Shown in pieces: positions 24,542-32,865 of a DNA stretch of 64,000 nucleotides. Made by a program: the position numbers and the translations under genes. The stretch comes from Nitratireductor aquimarinus (GTDB taxonomy: Bacteria > Pseudomonadota > Alphaproteobacteria > Rhizobiales > Rhizobiaceae). The notes beneath the pieces are model-generated. The model did no database searches, had not been told where the DNA came from, and was given only the letters and a program-made list of their open reading frames with translations. The stretch spans positions 124,001 through 188,000 of the forward strand of contig NZ_CP177240.1 in the NCBI RefSeq assembly GCF_046773475.1. The letters are read 5' to 3'. How positions within the stretch are numbered: the stretch's first letter is position 1; each line of letters opens with the position of its first letter.

Positions 24542-26682
24542 CACGCGGCTTTTCCCTTAAGTTCGTTTGCGGCAGATTCTGCGAGCCTGCGCTGTTCATC
24601 CAGCGCCCACTGCAACAGGTTCTGGTCAATGGCGTTCTGCGCCACGAGATAGCTGCCCACCGGACCGTCCGTGTCGGGTGAATAGTTCGCCATGGCCTCT
24701 TCAAACGCCTCATGTGAGATGTCGCCGCGCTGTGAAAGCAGATCGCCCAGAAGCGGCACGCGTTCGCCGAGCTGTTGCGGATTGTCTTTTCCCTGCGCGG
24801 CAAGCAGGCGCAGGCCGGCGGTGATGTCACGGTCGCGCACGATGAAGAGCGGCGGCATGTGGCCGAGTGCCTTGCGGATCTGTTCGCTCGCGCGCTCGGA
24901 CAGCGGAGCGGCTGCGGCAAGCCGAATTGCGCCATTTTCACTGTCTTTCATCGCCAAAACGCGCCAGCGAATGCTCAAATCGACGGGAAATGCGTCTTTT
25001 GCGGCAAGAATTTCGGCTTCACTGACAGACGTGATTTCGAGCCCGGACTGGAAGGCGACGGCTTCTGCCAGAACCTCTTCCGTCAGCCAGCCTTCCTGCA
25101 CGAGGATGCGGCCGAACGGCATTTTCTTTTCGCTCTGCTTGTCGAGCGCTTCCTGAAGGTGGCCCTGATCAATGGCCTGCCACGAGACAAGCAACTCACC
25201 GAGCCTTGCGCGCTCTTCCACCAGCCCGTCCGCCGACGGGAAGTCGTGCATCGTCTTGTCCCAGGCAAGGCGCGTTCCGAAAATGAGATGCGAAAGATAC
25301 TGTTTCCACGCACGCGCCATGGCCATGAAGTTCACGAAATTGCCGATGATCATGCGCGGGATCGACAGGATGCCATGACGCCAGCCGAAAGTGCGGGCCG
25401 TGAAGTAATAACGCTGGGTCACACGCAGGATGAACGCGATGCCGTTCAGTCCAAGCAGAACGGCGATCCATCCATTGGTTGCGATGAGGGGCGGGTAACT
25501 CATCGTCAGCAGGCCGGTCGTGAAAGCGAGCTGAAACAGGATGTACTGCGCAACCAGAATGTAAGCGAAAATCGCCACGAATGCGGTCACCGCGCCCTTG
25601 CGGTCGCGCAGCAGAAAATAGCGGTCGACGATGGAGCCATGCCAGCCGAAATAGGCCCAACCCTGAAAGCAGATGCCCAGCGACCAGCGGGCCTTCTGAC
25701 GATAGGATGTGCGGAACGTGTTGGGGAAGAACTCGCGCACGCTGAGCGGCATTTGCAGCGTTTTTTCCTGCACCGCATGGCCCTTGAACCAGGACGTCCG
25801 TTTCACGCGGTATTCGACCGGAAACCGCGCCAGAATTGAGTGCATGCCGTGTGCTGCAAGCCGCACACCGATGTCGTAATCCTCGGTGAGCGTTTGCGTG
25901 TTGAAGGGCTGATTGTCCGTCTCGGATGCAAGCGTTAGAAGGGCGCGGCGCGAAAAGCAGGTGCCGACGCCGGCCGAAGGCACCGTCTTGGCAAGGCTCT
26001 CGCGCACCACGATATCCTTGCCGTGGGATTCGGCAAATTCGTCCATGTAGACGCCGGCGACCAGCTCGTACCACTCGCGCTCCAGCGAGCCGACGGGGAT
26101 CTGGATGAGATCCTTGCGCGGCAGAAGATAGTTGAAGAACTGTAGTTCCAGCGGATGCAGGACATCTTCACTGTCGTGCAGGACAACACCTGCAAAGCTG
26201 ATGTTGTGTCGGGCTTCGTGGGCGAAGATCGCCTGCACGATCCAGTTCAGGCAATCGGCCTTGCAGGTGGGACCGTCATGGGGAACCTCCACACGCACCA
26301 GCTGCTTGTAGCGGCGGCGCATGCGCTCGACTTCCCTGATCGTGGCCGCATCGTTGCAATAGGTGCCGACAAAGATGGTGTAGGACCGATAGTCGATCAC
26401 CCGCACCATGTTTTCCAGCATTGGCGCGATGACGTCATATTCGAGCCACGCCGGGATCATGATGGCGATGTGCTGCTCTGGCCGGTCGCGCAACTGCTCC
26501 GGCCGAAGCGGCTTGTAGCGCCGCTTGACCGTCAGTGCACGCCTGATTTCCCGCATCCAGTAGCGGGCGTCGATGAAGAGATCATCGAGGCTGGAAATCA
26601 GGATGATCACGGCTGTTGCGACGGCTGTGTACTCCAGCCATCGGTAATAGTCCGCGAAGAGATAGGGCCAGTAGAGCGACAT
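24541..26682 (-). CDS. nfrB: NfrB-like inner-membrane glycosyltransferase with C-terminal MshEN (c-di-GMP) domain
   Basis: A 713-residue membrane glycosyltransferase. One span lies near residues 15-32, then a GT-2 domain with HDSED (170-173), TEDYD (266-270) and the polymerase-type signature RQKARW (328-333), then two to four spans at about 365-450. After residue 490 come the two consecutive 24-residue motifs of an MshEN c-di-GMP-binding domain (RLGELLVSW...LQEALDKQ and PFGRILVQEGWLTEEVL). A second, weaker motif pair lies at about 643-697. The order matches E. coli NfrB, whose glycan synthesis depends on c-di-GMP. It is followed by nfrA and preceded by a bcsB-like gene 15 bases away. The probable donor is UDP-ManNAc, given wecB in the same operon. 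Confidence 0.88.
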   Translation of the reverse strand: MSLYWPYLFADYYRWLEYTAVATAVIILISSLDDLFIDARYWMREIRRALTVKRRYKPLRPEQLRDRPEQHIAIMIPAWLEYDVIAPMLENMVRVIDYRSYTIFVGTYCNDAATIREVERMRRRYKQLVRVEVPHDGPTCKADCLNWIVQAIFAHEARHNISFAGVVLHDSEDVLHPLELQFFNYLLPRKDLIQIPVGSLEREWYELVAGVYMDEFAESHGKDIVVRESLAKTVPSAGVGTCFSRRALLTLASETDNQPFNTQTLTEDYDIGVRLAAHGMHSILARFPVEYRVKRTSWFKGHAVQEKTLQMPLSVREFFPNTFRTSYRQKARWSLGICFQGWAYFGWHGSIVDRYFLLRDRKGAVTAFVAIFAYILVAQYILFQLAFTTGLLTMSYPPLIATNGWIAVLLGLNGIAFILRVTQRYYFTARTFGWRHGILSIPRMIIGNFVNFMAMARAWKQYLSHLIFGTRLAWDKTMHDFPSADGLVEERARLGELLVSWQAIDQGHLQEALDKQSEKKMPFGRILVQEGWLTEEVLAEAVAFQSGLEITSVSEAEILAAKDAFPVDLSIRWRVLAMKDSENGAIRLAAAAPLSERASEQIRKALGHMPPLFIVRDRDITAGLRLLAAQGKDNPQQLGERVPLLGDLLSQRGDISHEAFEEAMANYSPDTDGPVGSYLVAQNAIDQNLLQWALDEQRRLAESAANELKGKAA

Positions 26683-26697
26683 CGAACGGTTGCCCGC

Positions 26698-28938
26698 TTA
26701 TCCCTGATCGGCGCTTTGACGCTTCTTGGCGCGGCGCGCAAAGAAGATCAGCAGGAAGAACGCTAAGGCGAGCACCCCGGCCACGAGCAGCGAGAGATTG
26801 TGCATCCAGAATGCAGGATCAAGCAGCCGTTCCCATGTGAAGGGAGCATCGCCGCGCTGGCTTCCGTCTTCGTTGAGGTAAAGCGGTGCGCCGCGGCTGT
26901 TTACCGCTGCCAGAACGCCATCGTCTCCCAATACGGCGATATCGCCGCCGGCAAGCTGGAAAGGCGTTTCGAAGACAGGCGGCGTTCCGACACTCTGATA
27001 GCTGACGCCCGGCTCTTTGGAGCCCGATACCGCCTGCACGACAGCGATCCGTTCGAGACCCGAAACATCATAGAATGTCTTGCCTTTGGCATTGGCAATT
27101 GAGACCCGGTCACCGGAGACCTTCACGGCATCGCGGGCGCCTTTGACGGGCGTATCAAAGGCGAGATACGGCGTTTTCGGCTCGATCTCCGCGTCGCCTT
27201 CTTCAAAGCTCAGCGTCGCGCGGGATGGCGAGACCCCGACCGTGTCAGCGAGCTGAATGATCGTCGGCAGAGACCGGGTCGCATCGAGACGCCAGCTGGT
27301 CGGAACGAACAGGCTTGCATCGCCGGCGAGCCGCGCCGTCATTTCTGCGAAATTGCCGAGCTTTGGCGCGGATTTCAGGAAAATCCGGCTTTCCGGCAGC
27401 ACCGCAGCCGGGAAAGGCTGAGGCGTTTCGCGGCATTCGTCACTTGCCGGCTGGCGTTGAATGCGCACCTGCATCGTGTTGCGGGGAAGGAGGGCGTAAG
27501 ACGGGATGTCGACGGAGATTTTCTCCGCCTTCCCGTCGGCGGTGAGGCGCTTTGCGCCAAGAAGATAGTCATTGATGAAGATCGAGGCCACGGGTGCCGT
27601 CGCCGTCGCGCCGGGAGCGGCCGCGACATAGACATCCATGCTGGCGGGAACCTTGCCCTCGGGCAGGCTGGTGCCAAGGTTGAATGACGTCGTCCAGTCG
27701 CCGCGTGCAACGACATCCAGATTTCCGGCCGCCTGATTGAGCGAGGCCAGAGCGATGCTGTCTGTGTCGGTGTCGGGCCTTGCGGCCGTGTCGAGAACAA
27801 GATGATCCGTGCTGGCGGTGCGACGCCAGAAACCGTCGAGCAGACCGGAGGCGGCGCGTGCGGCATCTGGCGCGACTGCGATCACGGGCCGACCGGTGAG
27901 CGTGGCAATCTCGATGCTTTTTGGCTCGCTCGCCATTGCAAGCGCGTTCTTGCGCACCACGAGGGTGTCGATTGCATCGACGGCTGCGGCGTCTGCCCGT
28001 TCGAGTTCTTCGGCGACCGCTTTGAGGGCGGTCGTCAGCCCGCCTGCCAGCATCTGGTCGGCAACCGCGATATGCGCGTGCAGCTGCGGTGCATCTAGCA
28101 GGATAAGGGCCCCGATTTCAGCGTCGCTCGACAGGGTGATGACACCGCCACCGGCAAGCGCTGCAAATGCGGGAACGCGCTTGAGAGCCGGGGGGATTTC
28201 GAGCCCGCTGACATCGAATTCGCTGCCGATTGTCGGAAGCGCTGCAACATCCACCGTCTTGCCGGCGCGCTCGAGCGTGACGCCCAGACGCCAGGCGGCA
28301 TCGAAGCTCTCGCTTGCCAGCTCGTCGCTGGAAACCAGAAGCACCACACGCTGGGGCAGGGCGGACCAGGCATCCGCAATGGTTTTCACGTCGCCTGCAT
28401 CATAGCTGTATTCCAGATGGGAATCCGGCGAGATCTGCAGCATGTTTCCGATGGGGCGGGCATCGTCGCAGAGAAACCGCCCCGTGGCCGAAGACCATGC
28501 GAGCCCCATCCGCACAAACCCGGACGGGCGCGGTGCCCCCTCAACATCGACGCTGATCTCGACGTCTCCCTGAGGCGCGGTTGGCGACTGGGCGGCCACG
28601 ACCGTGCCATCGACTGCAAGCGTGTAGGTCGTCTGTCCGCCATCGGCGCGCAGATAGCGGCCGTCCACGACCAGGCGCGGCTCGGACAGCTCGATATTCG
28701 CGGGCACCGGCAGATAGATGTCGCGACGCGCATCGCTGGAACCGAGCACGACCGGTTCGGTGAGGCCAAGCGCCTTCAGGCTGACCCGCTCGCGGATCTC
28801 CGTTTGCTGCGAAAGCGCGGTGATCGCATCGGCGATTTCCGCAGCCTGCGCGGCATTGCCGCCATGCATGATGATCAGCCCGCACGCCCCGCTCAAAACG
28901 GAAGACAATATGGCGCTACGGCGAGATGAGACGGTCAT
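26698..28938 (-). CDS. BcsB-like periplasmic, membrane-anchored subunit
   Basis: A 746-residue protein starting at the ATG at 28938, with an N-terminal signal or anchor segment (AILSSVLSGACGLIIMHGG), a large periplasmic part and one C-terminal membrane helix (LLVAGVLALAFFLLIFFA) followed by basic residues RRAKKR. This is the layout of BcsB, the periplasmic partner of cellulose synthase. Shared details are the early LKALGLTEPVVLGSSDARRDI segment, an internal FNLGTSLPEGKVPASMDVYV strand region, SIFINDYLLGA and a C-terminal helix that in BcsB packs on the synthase. Here it sits between wecB and nfrB with no bcsA, bcsZ or bcsC. I infer that it guides the nascent glycan from NfrB to NfrA. Similarity is by motif order only, so it could also be a more distant carbohydrate-binding protein. 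Confidence 0.75.
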   Translation of the reverse strand: MTVSSRRSAILSSVLSGACGLIIMHGGNAAQAAEIADAITALSQQTEIRERVSLKALGLTEPVVLGSSDARRDIYLPVPANIELSEPRLVVDGRYLRADGGQTTYTLAVDGTVVAAQSPTAPQGDVEISVDVEGAPRPSGFVRMGLAWSSATGRFLCDDARPIGNMLQISPDSHLEYSYDAGDVKTIADAWSALPQRVVLLVSSDELASESFDAAWRLGVTLERAGKTVDVAALPTIGSEFDVSGLEIPPALKRVPAFAALAGGGVITLSSDAEIGALILLDAPQLHAHIAVADQMLAGGLTTALKAVAEELERADAAAVDAIDTLVVRKNALAMASEPKSIEIATLTGRPVIAVAPDAARAASGLLDGFWRRTASTDHLVLDTAARPDTDTDSIALASLNQAAGNLDVVARGDWTTSFNLGTSLPEGKVPASMDVYVAAAPGATATAPVASIFINDYLLGAKRLTADGKAEKISVDIPSYALLPRNTMQVRIQRQPASDECRETPQPFPAAVLPESRIFLKSAPKLGNFAEMTARLAGDASLFVPTSWRLDATRSLPTIIQLADTVGVSPSRATLSFEEGDAEIEPKTPYLAFDTPVKGARDAVKVSGDRVSIANAKGKTFYDVSGLERIAVVQAVSGSKEPGVSYQSVGTPPVFETPFQLAGGDIAVLGDDGVLAAVNSRGAPLYLNEDGSQRGDAPFTWERLLDPAFWMHNLSLLVAGVLALAFFLLIFFARRAKKRQSADQG

Positions 28939-28975
28939 GATTAACCCGTTTTCTGAAATTGGATGGGGATTGCGA

Positions 28976-30109
28976 TCAGGCGGCGAATGCCGCGCTCGAT
29001 CTGCCCGCCAGAGCGGCGGCGATGCGGGTTGAGGCATGCCCGTCCCCATAGGGATTGAGGATGCGCGCGAAGCTTGCGTAATGGGCCGCGTCATCGAGAA
29101 GCTGCTCGACCTCGCTGACAATCCGCGTTGTTCGGGCTCCGACCAGACGGACGCCGCCTGCAGCAACGGCTTCAGGGCGTTCAGTCACATCGCGCATGAC
29201 CAGAACCGGCTTCCCGAGCGACGGGGCTTCTTCCTGCACACCGCCGGAATCGGTCAGGACAATGTCCGCCCTGTTCAGGAGATAGACGAAGGACAGATAT
29301 TCCTGCGGGTCGATGAGCGAAATGTTCGGATTTTTTCCGAGCAACTCATGGACCGGATCGCTGACATTGGGGTTCAGATGCACCGGATAAACGATCTGCA
29401 GGTCGTCGCGCCGCGACAGGCTGGCCAGCGCCTTGCATATGTTCAGGAAACCGTCGCCGAAGCTCTCGCGGCGATGCCCCGTGACGAGGAGGAGTTTGCG
29501 CGAGGGATCCAGAAAGGAGAACCGGGCATCCAGCTGGGCCTTCAGCTCCGGCGTGGTCCTGATCCGCTCGACGGTTTCCATCAGGGCGTCGATGACCGTG
29601 TTGCCCGTGACAAGGATTTCACCGTTCAACCGCTCGGAGCGCAGATTGGCGGCGCTTGTCTCGGTCGGCGCGAATAATTTTGTTGCGAGGACATCGATCG
29701 TGCGCCGATTAAACTCCTCCGGCCACGGCTTTGACAGATCGTAGGTGCGCAAGCCAGCTTCCACATGTCCGACCGGAATGTTCCGATGGAACGCGGCCAG
29801 ACTGGCGGCCATTGCGGTCGTGGTGTCGCCATGGGTCAGCACATAATCGGGCTTCTCATCGGCGAGAATGGCGTCCAGACCCTCGATTACCCTGCCTGAG
29901 AGACCGTTAAGCGTCTGGTTGGGTGTCATGACCGAAAGATCGTGATCCGGCTTGATGCCGAAAAGCTCGAGAACCTGATCAAGCATCTGGCGATGCTGTC
30001 CGGTCACGCAGGTAATTGGCTGAAGCCCGCTTTCGGCAGCCAGCGCCTTGATGACCGGAGCCATCTTGATCGCTTCCGGTCTCGTGCCGAAAACCGATAA
30101 AATTCTCAT
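28976..30109 (-). CDS. wecB: UDP-N-acetylglucosamine 2-epimerase (non-hydrolysing)
   Basis: A 377-residue cytoplasmic enzyme; I chose the ATG at 30109, which gives the standard MRILSVFGTRPEAIKMAPV start. All family motifs are in place: CVTGQHRQML, THGDTTTAMAA, GHVEAGLRT (catalytic Glu), PWPEEFNRR (second Glu and Arg), VTGHRRESFG (His), TDSGGVQEEAPSLGKPV and MRDVTERPEAV. It interconverts UDP-GlcNAc and UDP-ManNAc. It is the first gene of the operon wecB, bcsB-like, nfrB, nfrA. In E. coli the NfrA/B glycan needs WecB encoded elsewhere; here the enzyme is built into the locus, which supports ManNAc as the building block. Confidence 0.95.
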   Translation of the reverse strand: MRILSVFGTRPEAIKMAPVIKALAAESGLQPITCVTGQHRQMLDQVLELFGIKPDHDLSVMTPNQTLNGLSGRVIEGLDAILADEKPDYVLTHGDTTTAMAASLAAFHRNIPVGHVEAGLRTYDLSKPWPEEFNRRTIDVLATKLFAPTETSAANLRSERLNGEILVTGNTVIDALMETVERIRTTPELKAQLDARFSFLDPSRKLLLVTGHRRESFGDGFLNICKALASLSRRDDLQIVYPVHLNPNVSDPVHELLGKNPNISLIDPQEYLSFVYLLNRADIVLTDSGGVQEEAPSLGKPVLVMRDVTERPEAVAAGGVRLVGARTTRIVSEVEQLLDDAAHYASFARILNPYGDGHASTRIAAALAGRSSAAFAA

Positions 30110-30531
30110 TGAAACAATGCCCTGAAGTATCTGATCAGAATCGTGGGAGGGGCGCCGGCATCGTGTCGTAAGACAGTCCGTCGGGCGCATCGGCAGCTTT
30201 TAAAACCGGTCTGACGTCTCATTGGAGACAGCCGGCTACTCTGGGGAAGCCAGTTTTAGGAGGGGCGATCCTGATGCTGCGGGCCCGCTTTCTGGCTTCT
30301 CGTGCAGCAAGACCCGGTAGCCATTAGCCGCGCAGGCAGCTGAAAGCCTTCGGAAACGTGCAGGCGACGCCGGACAGCGAGTTTGTGCGTTTTCATCAGA
30401 AACGAACCCTTTAAATGATTCCGATGTACGAATAAGTCGCCTAAGTATATAGGGTGAACTGGTAAGTTTGTCAGTCGCCTAAGTTTTTTTGTCGCACTAC
30501 CCGCTGCAAGTTTCGGATTTTATCTGGACCC
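30110..30531. promoter_or_regulatory. Divergent control region between wecB operon and LuxR gene
   Basis: These 422 bases hold no convincing gene. On the wecB side there is an inverted repeat GTCTC-ATTG-GAGAC at 30216-30229. On the luxR side, two identical 12-base direct repeats (AGTCGCCTAAGT at 30435-30446 and 30473-30484) are separated by an AT-rich stretch. A run of seven T follows the second repeat. A 17-codon open frame at 30274-30327 has a fair ribosome site but no other support. I take the region as a two-sided promoter. Confidence 0.5.
30435..30484. repeat. Two 12-bp direct repeats upstream of the LuxR gene
   Basis: AGTCGCCTAAGT occurs twice, with starts 38 bases apart (30435 and 30473), and the second copy lies 48 bases before the LuxR start codon. 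Exact repetition of 12 bases so close together is unlikely by chance and fits binding sites for a regulator acting on this promoter. Confidence 0.6.
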
Positions 30532-31251
30532 ATGTCGATCTTTCACACCGTCGATTGCGCTGTTGCATCGATTTGCGGCGCTCAAAACAAGTCTCAACTC
30601 GTCTCCGCGCTTGGTGAGGGGATGGCGGCTCTTGGCTTTCAGAGCTTCAACCTGTCATGCAACAAGGCGGATGTGCGGGAGTTCATGACATCGCCGACGC
30701 TGACTAGCTGGACTTCGGAGGATCTGGATGCCTATCACAATGAGCACTGGAGTGCCCGAGATCCTCTGCTTGAACTGTCCGGGCAGCCCGGTCTGCGAAA
30801 GCTCTGGACACCAGACGACTGGGCGCGGGACGCGGATACGCGGGCATATGCGGAATATATCGACTTCTCTGGCATACGCAGCGGCGTGACCGCATCAGTG
30901 GGGGGCGCGACAGATACCGTGAGCGCCATCACTGCGCTGTCATTTTCAGATGTGATCGTGGACCCCGATGTTCCCCATGCGGTGGCCATTCTTGCGCAGA
31001 CAGCGCTCACCCGGGCGGCCGTGCTCGGCGTTCCAAGCATCGGGCTGCCGGCCATGGCGCAGTCGCTGAAGGAACTCTCTGGCAAGCAGATAGAGATCCT
31101 CAAGTGGGCAAGTCAGGGAAAATCGAACCGCGACATCGCGACCATCATGGGGTCGTCGAAACGGACAATCGATTATCACATGTCCGAAATTCTGCGGAAG
31201 CTGGATGTCGCCAGCCGGGCGCAGGCGATCATCATTTTTTCCGGTCAGTGA
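30532..31251 (+). CDS. LuxR-family regulator with autoinducer-binding domain (orphan)
   Basis: A 239-residue protein: an N-terminal autoinducer-binding domain (about 15-165) and a C-terminal GerE helix-turn-helix (about 172-235: LSGKQIEILKWASQGKSNRD, then a segment with IMGSSKRTIDYHM). Compared by eye with TraR, the Tyr (Tyr68) and Asp-Pro pair (Asp77-Pro78) of the ligand pocket are kept, but the position of TraR Trp57 seems to be Asp64. No acyl-homoserine-lactone synthase gene is in the window, so it is an orphan or reads an outside signal. It faces the wecB-nfr operon across 422 bases and is the most likely local regulator of that operon. Confidence 0.88.
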   Translation: MSIFHTVDCAVASICGAQNKSQLVSALGEGMAALGFQSFNLSCNKADVREFMTSPTLTSWTSEDLDAYHNEHWSARDPLLELSGQPGLRKLWTPDDWARDADTRAYAEYIDFSGIRSGVTASVGGATDTVSAITALSFSDVIVDPDVPHAVAILAQTALTRAAVLGVPSIGLPAMAQSLKELSGKQIEILKWASQGKSNRDIATIMGSSKRTIDYHMSEILRKLDVASRAQAIIIFSGQ

Positions 31252-31260
31252 TCGTCAGAA

Positions 31261-31280
31261 CCGTGGCGCGGACGCCACGG
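31261..31280. terminator. Hairpin between LuxR gene and GS-like gene
   Basis: A perfect 8-bp stem CCGTGGCG/CGCCACGG with the loop CGGA lies nine bases after the LuxR stop and 34 bases before the end of the convergent GS-like gene. No T run follows; a bidirectional terminator role is inferred. Confidence 0.55.
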
Positions 31281-31313
31281 CAATCGGATATCGCGCCAGA
31301 ATGAACCGGCCCT

Positions 31314-32774
31314 TTAGAAGAGAGAGAAGTATTCCTTCTGCTCCCACTCTGAAACCGTCATCAGGTAGCGGTTCCATTCCGCGCGCTTGATGTGGGCCAG
31401 ATAGGCGACGAAATCCTCGCCGATGGCGCTTTTGTAGAAATCGGACTGTTCGAACCGCTCGATTGCCGCGATCAGGCTCTTGGGCAGGAACTGTGAATTG
31501 TTGTCATATGGACGCTCCACGGGAGCGGGGGCTTCAAGACCCCGCTCCAACCCGTCGAGCCCCGACAGGATCTGTGAAGCAAAATAGTAGTAGGGGTTGG
31601 CCGCCGGCTCCGCGACGCGGTTTTCGATGCGGCTTGCCCTGTCGCCCTGCGCGAAGAGGGCGCGGATCATCGCTCCCTTGTTGTCGCGGCCCCACTGCAC
31701 GCGATCCGGCGCGAGCTGGAAGGGCTGATAACGCTTGTAGCCGTTGACCGTCGGCGTGGTCAGAAGGCAACTTTCGGCAGCGTGTTCCAGAAGGCCCGCG
31801 ATCCAGGCGCTTGCGGTGGGCGACAGGTCTTCGCCTTCACCCGGCATGAACATGTTGCGCCCGCTTGCGCGCTCGACCAGAGACTGGTGCAGATGCCAGC
31901 CGCTTGCCATTCCATTGTCCACCTTCGGGCGGCACATGAACGTGGCGTGCAGCCCCATGCGCGCGCAAACCTGTTTCACGGTGGAGCGGAACAGCATCAT
32001 CGTGTCGGCATGGTTCATCGGCGTGTCCGGCTCGAAGGTGAACTCGAACTGGCTTGGACCGAACTCCGCCTCGACCGACCGGACCGGCATGCCGAGTTTC
32101 TGGCACGCACGGCGCAGTTCGTCGGCCACGGGCTCCAGCGCATCGTAGCGGGACTCGGTCAGATACTGGTAGCCGTGGGAGATAAGGCTCGTTTCCGGGG
32201 GCAAGGCAGGCATGCCGCCATCTGTGTGTTCCAGGCGCGGGTCATCCACACGGAAAACGTAGAACTCGACTTCCAGCCCGCAAACGAGGTCGAGACCGCG
32301 CTGGCCAAGACGACTGACGGCATCGCGCAGGATGCCACGCGGCGAATGGGGGAAGGGCCGCCCGTCCTTGTAATAGACATCGCATAAGAGCCAGCCGCTA
32401 TGGGGCGACCAGGGAAGCTGGCGGAAGGTTTCAGGGTCGGGAACGATCATGACATCGCCGGCGCCGGTGAGTTCTCCCGCGCCATTGTTCTGGCTCTCCT
32501 CCCAGACGGAGAACACGGTGCGATGCGACGTGTCCTTCAGGAGAAGCGTCGACGTCATCGCCATGCCGTTGCGGAACAGGGAATCGACCTTGTCGGCAAC
32601 AATGGTCTTGCCGCGCAGCACGCCATGCTGGTCGGCAAACGCCAGACGCACGGTCTCCAGCCCGCGCTCGCGGATGAGCGCCAGCACTTCGTCTGCGCGT
32701 TCAAACTGCTCGTCGCTCAAGAGGTTTTTCGCTGCGACGAGGCCGCTCTTGAGTTTGTCCAAATTGCCCGACAT
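31314..32774 (-). CDS. Glutamine-synthetase-like (gamma-glutamyl-amide forming) ligase
   Basis: A 486-residue member of the glutamine synthetase superfamily with the beta-grasp N-terminus (LAFADQHGVLRGKTIVA) and the catalytic domain: LEVEFYVF and EAEFGPSQFEF (metal-binding Glu), GWHLHQSL (His), NGYKRYQP and the Arg-rich RIENRVAEP segment. Its spacing is nearer the PuuA/GlnT/GMAS branch than housekeeping GlnA, so it more probably joins glutamate to an amine than to ammonia. It is the last gene of a minus-strand operon after ferredoxin and ferredoxin reductase. Related ligases take part in aniline, isopropylamine and polyamine breakdown. The substrate here is unknown. Confidence 0.85.
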   Translation of the reverse strand: MSGNLDKLKSGLVAAKNLLSDEQFERADEVLALIRERGLETVRLAFADQHGVLRGKTIVADKVDSLFRNGMAMTSTLLLKDTSHRTVFSVWEESQNNGAGELTGAGDVMIVPDPETFRQLPWSPHSGWLLCDVYYKDGRPFPHSPRGILRDAVSRLGQRGLDLVCGLEVEFYVFRVDDPRLEHTDGGMPALPPETSLISHGYQYLTESRYDALEPVADELRRACQKLGMPVRSVEAEFGPSQFEFTFEPDTPMNHADTMMLFRSTVKQVCARMGLHATFMCRPKVDNGMASGWHLHQSLVERASGRNMFMPGEGEDLSPTASAWIAGLLEHAAESCLLTTPTVNGYKRYQPFQLAPDRVQWGRDNKGAMIRALFAQGDRASRIENRVAEPAANPYYYFASQILSGLDGLERGLEAPAPVERPYDNNSQFLPKSLIAAIERFEQSDFYKSAIGEDFVAYLAHIKRAEWNRYLMTVSEWEQKEYFSLF

Positions 32775-32865
32775 GCCTGTCTCTTCCCTCTGGTATGGCT
32801 GCTGCCGAATTGTTGGTCTTGTTGTGTGGCGTGCGGGCGGTTCTCTCGCCCACCGCTCTTTCAGG

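Noticed and set aside
28939..29166. Longer start for the BcsB-like gene inside wecB
   Set aside because: The added 76 residues overlap wecB out of frame and are low-complexity; the ATG at 28938 gives a signal segment.
30274..30327. 17-codon open frame with an AGGAGG-like site upstream of the LuxR gene
   Set aside because: Too short, no recognisable product and no conservation evidence; noted only as part of the control region.
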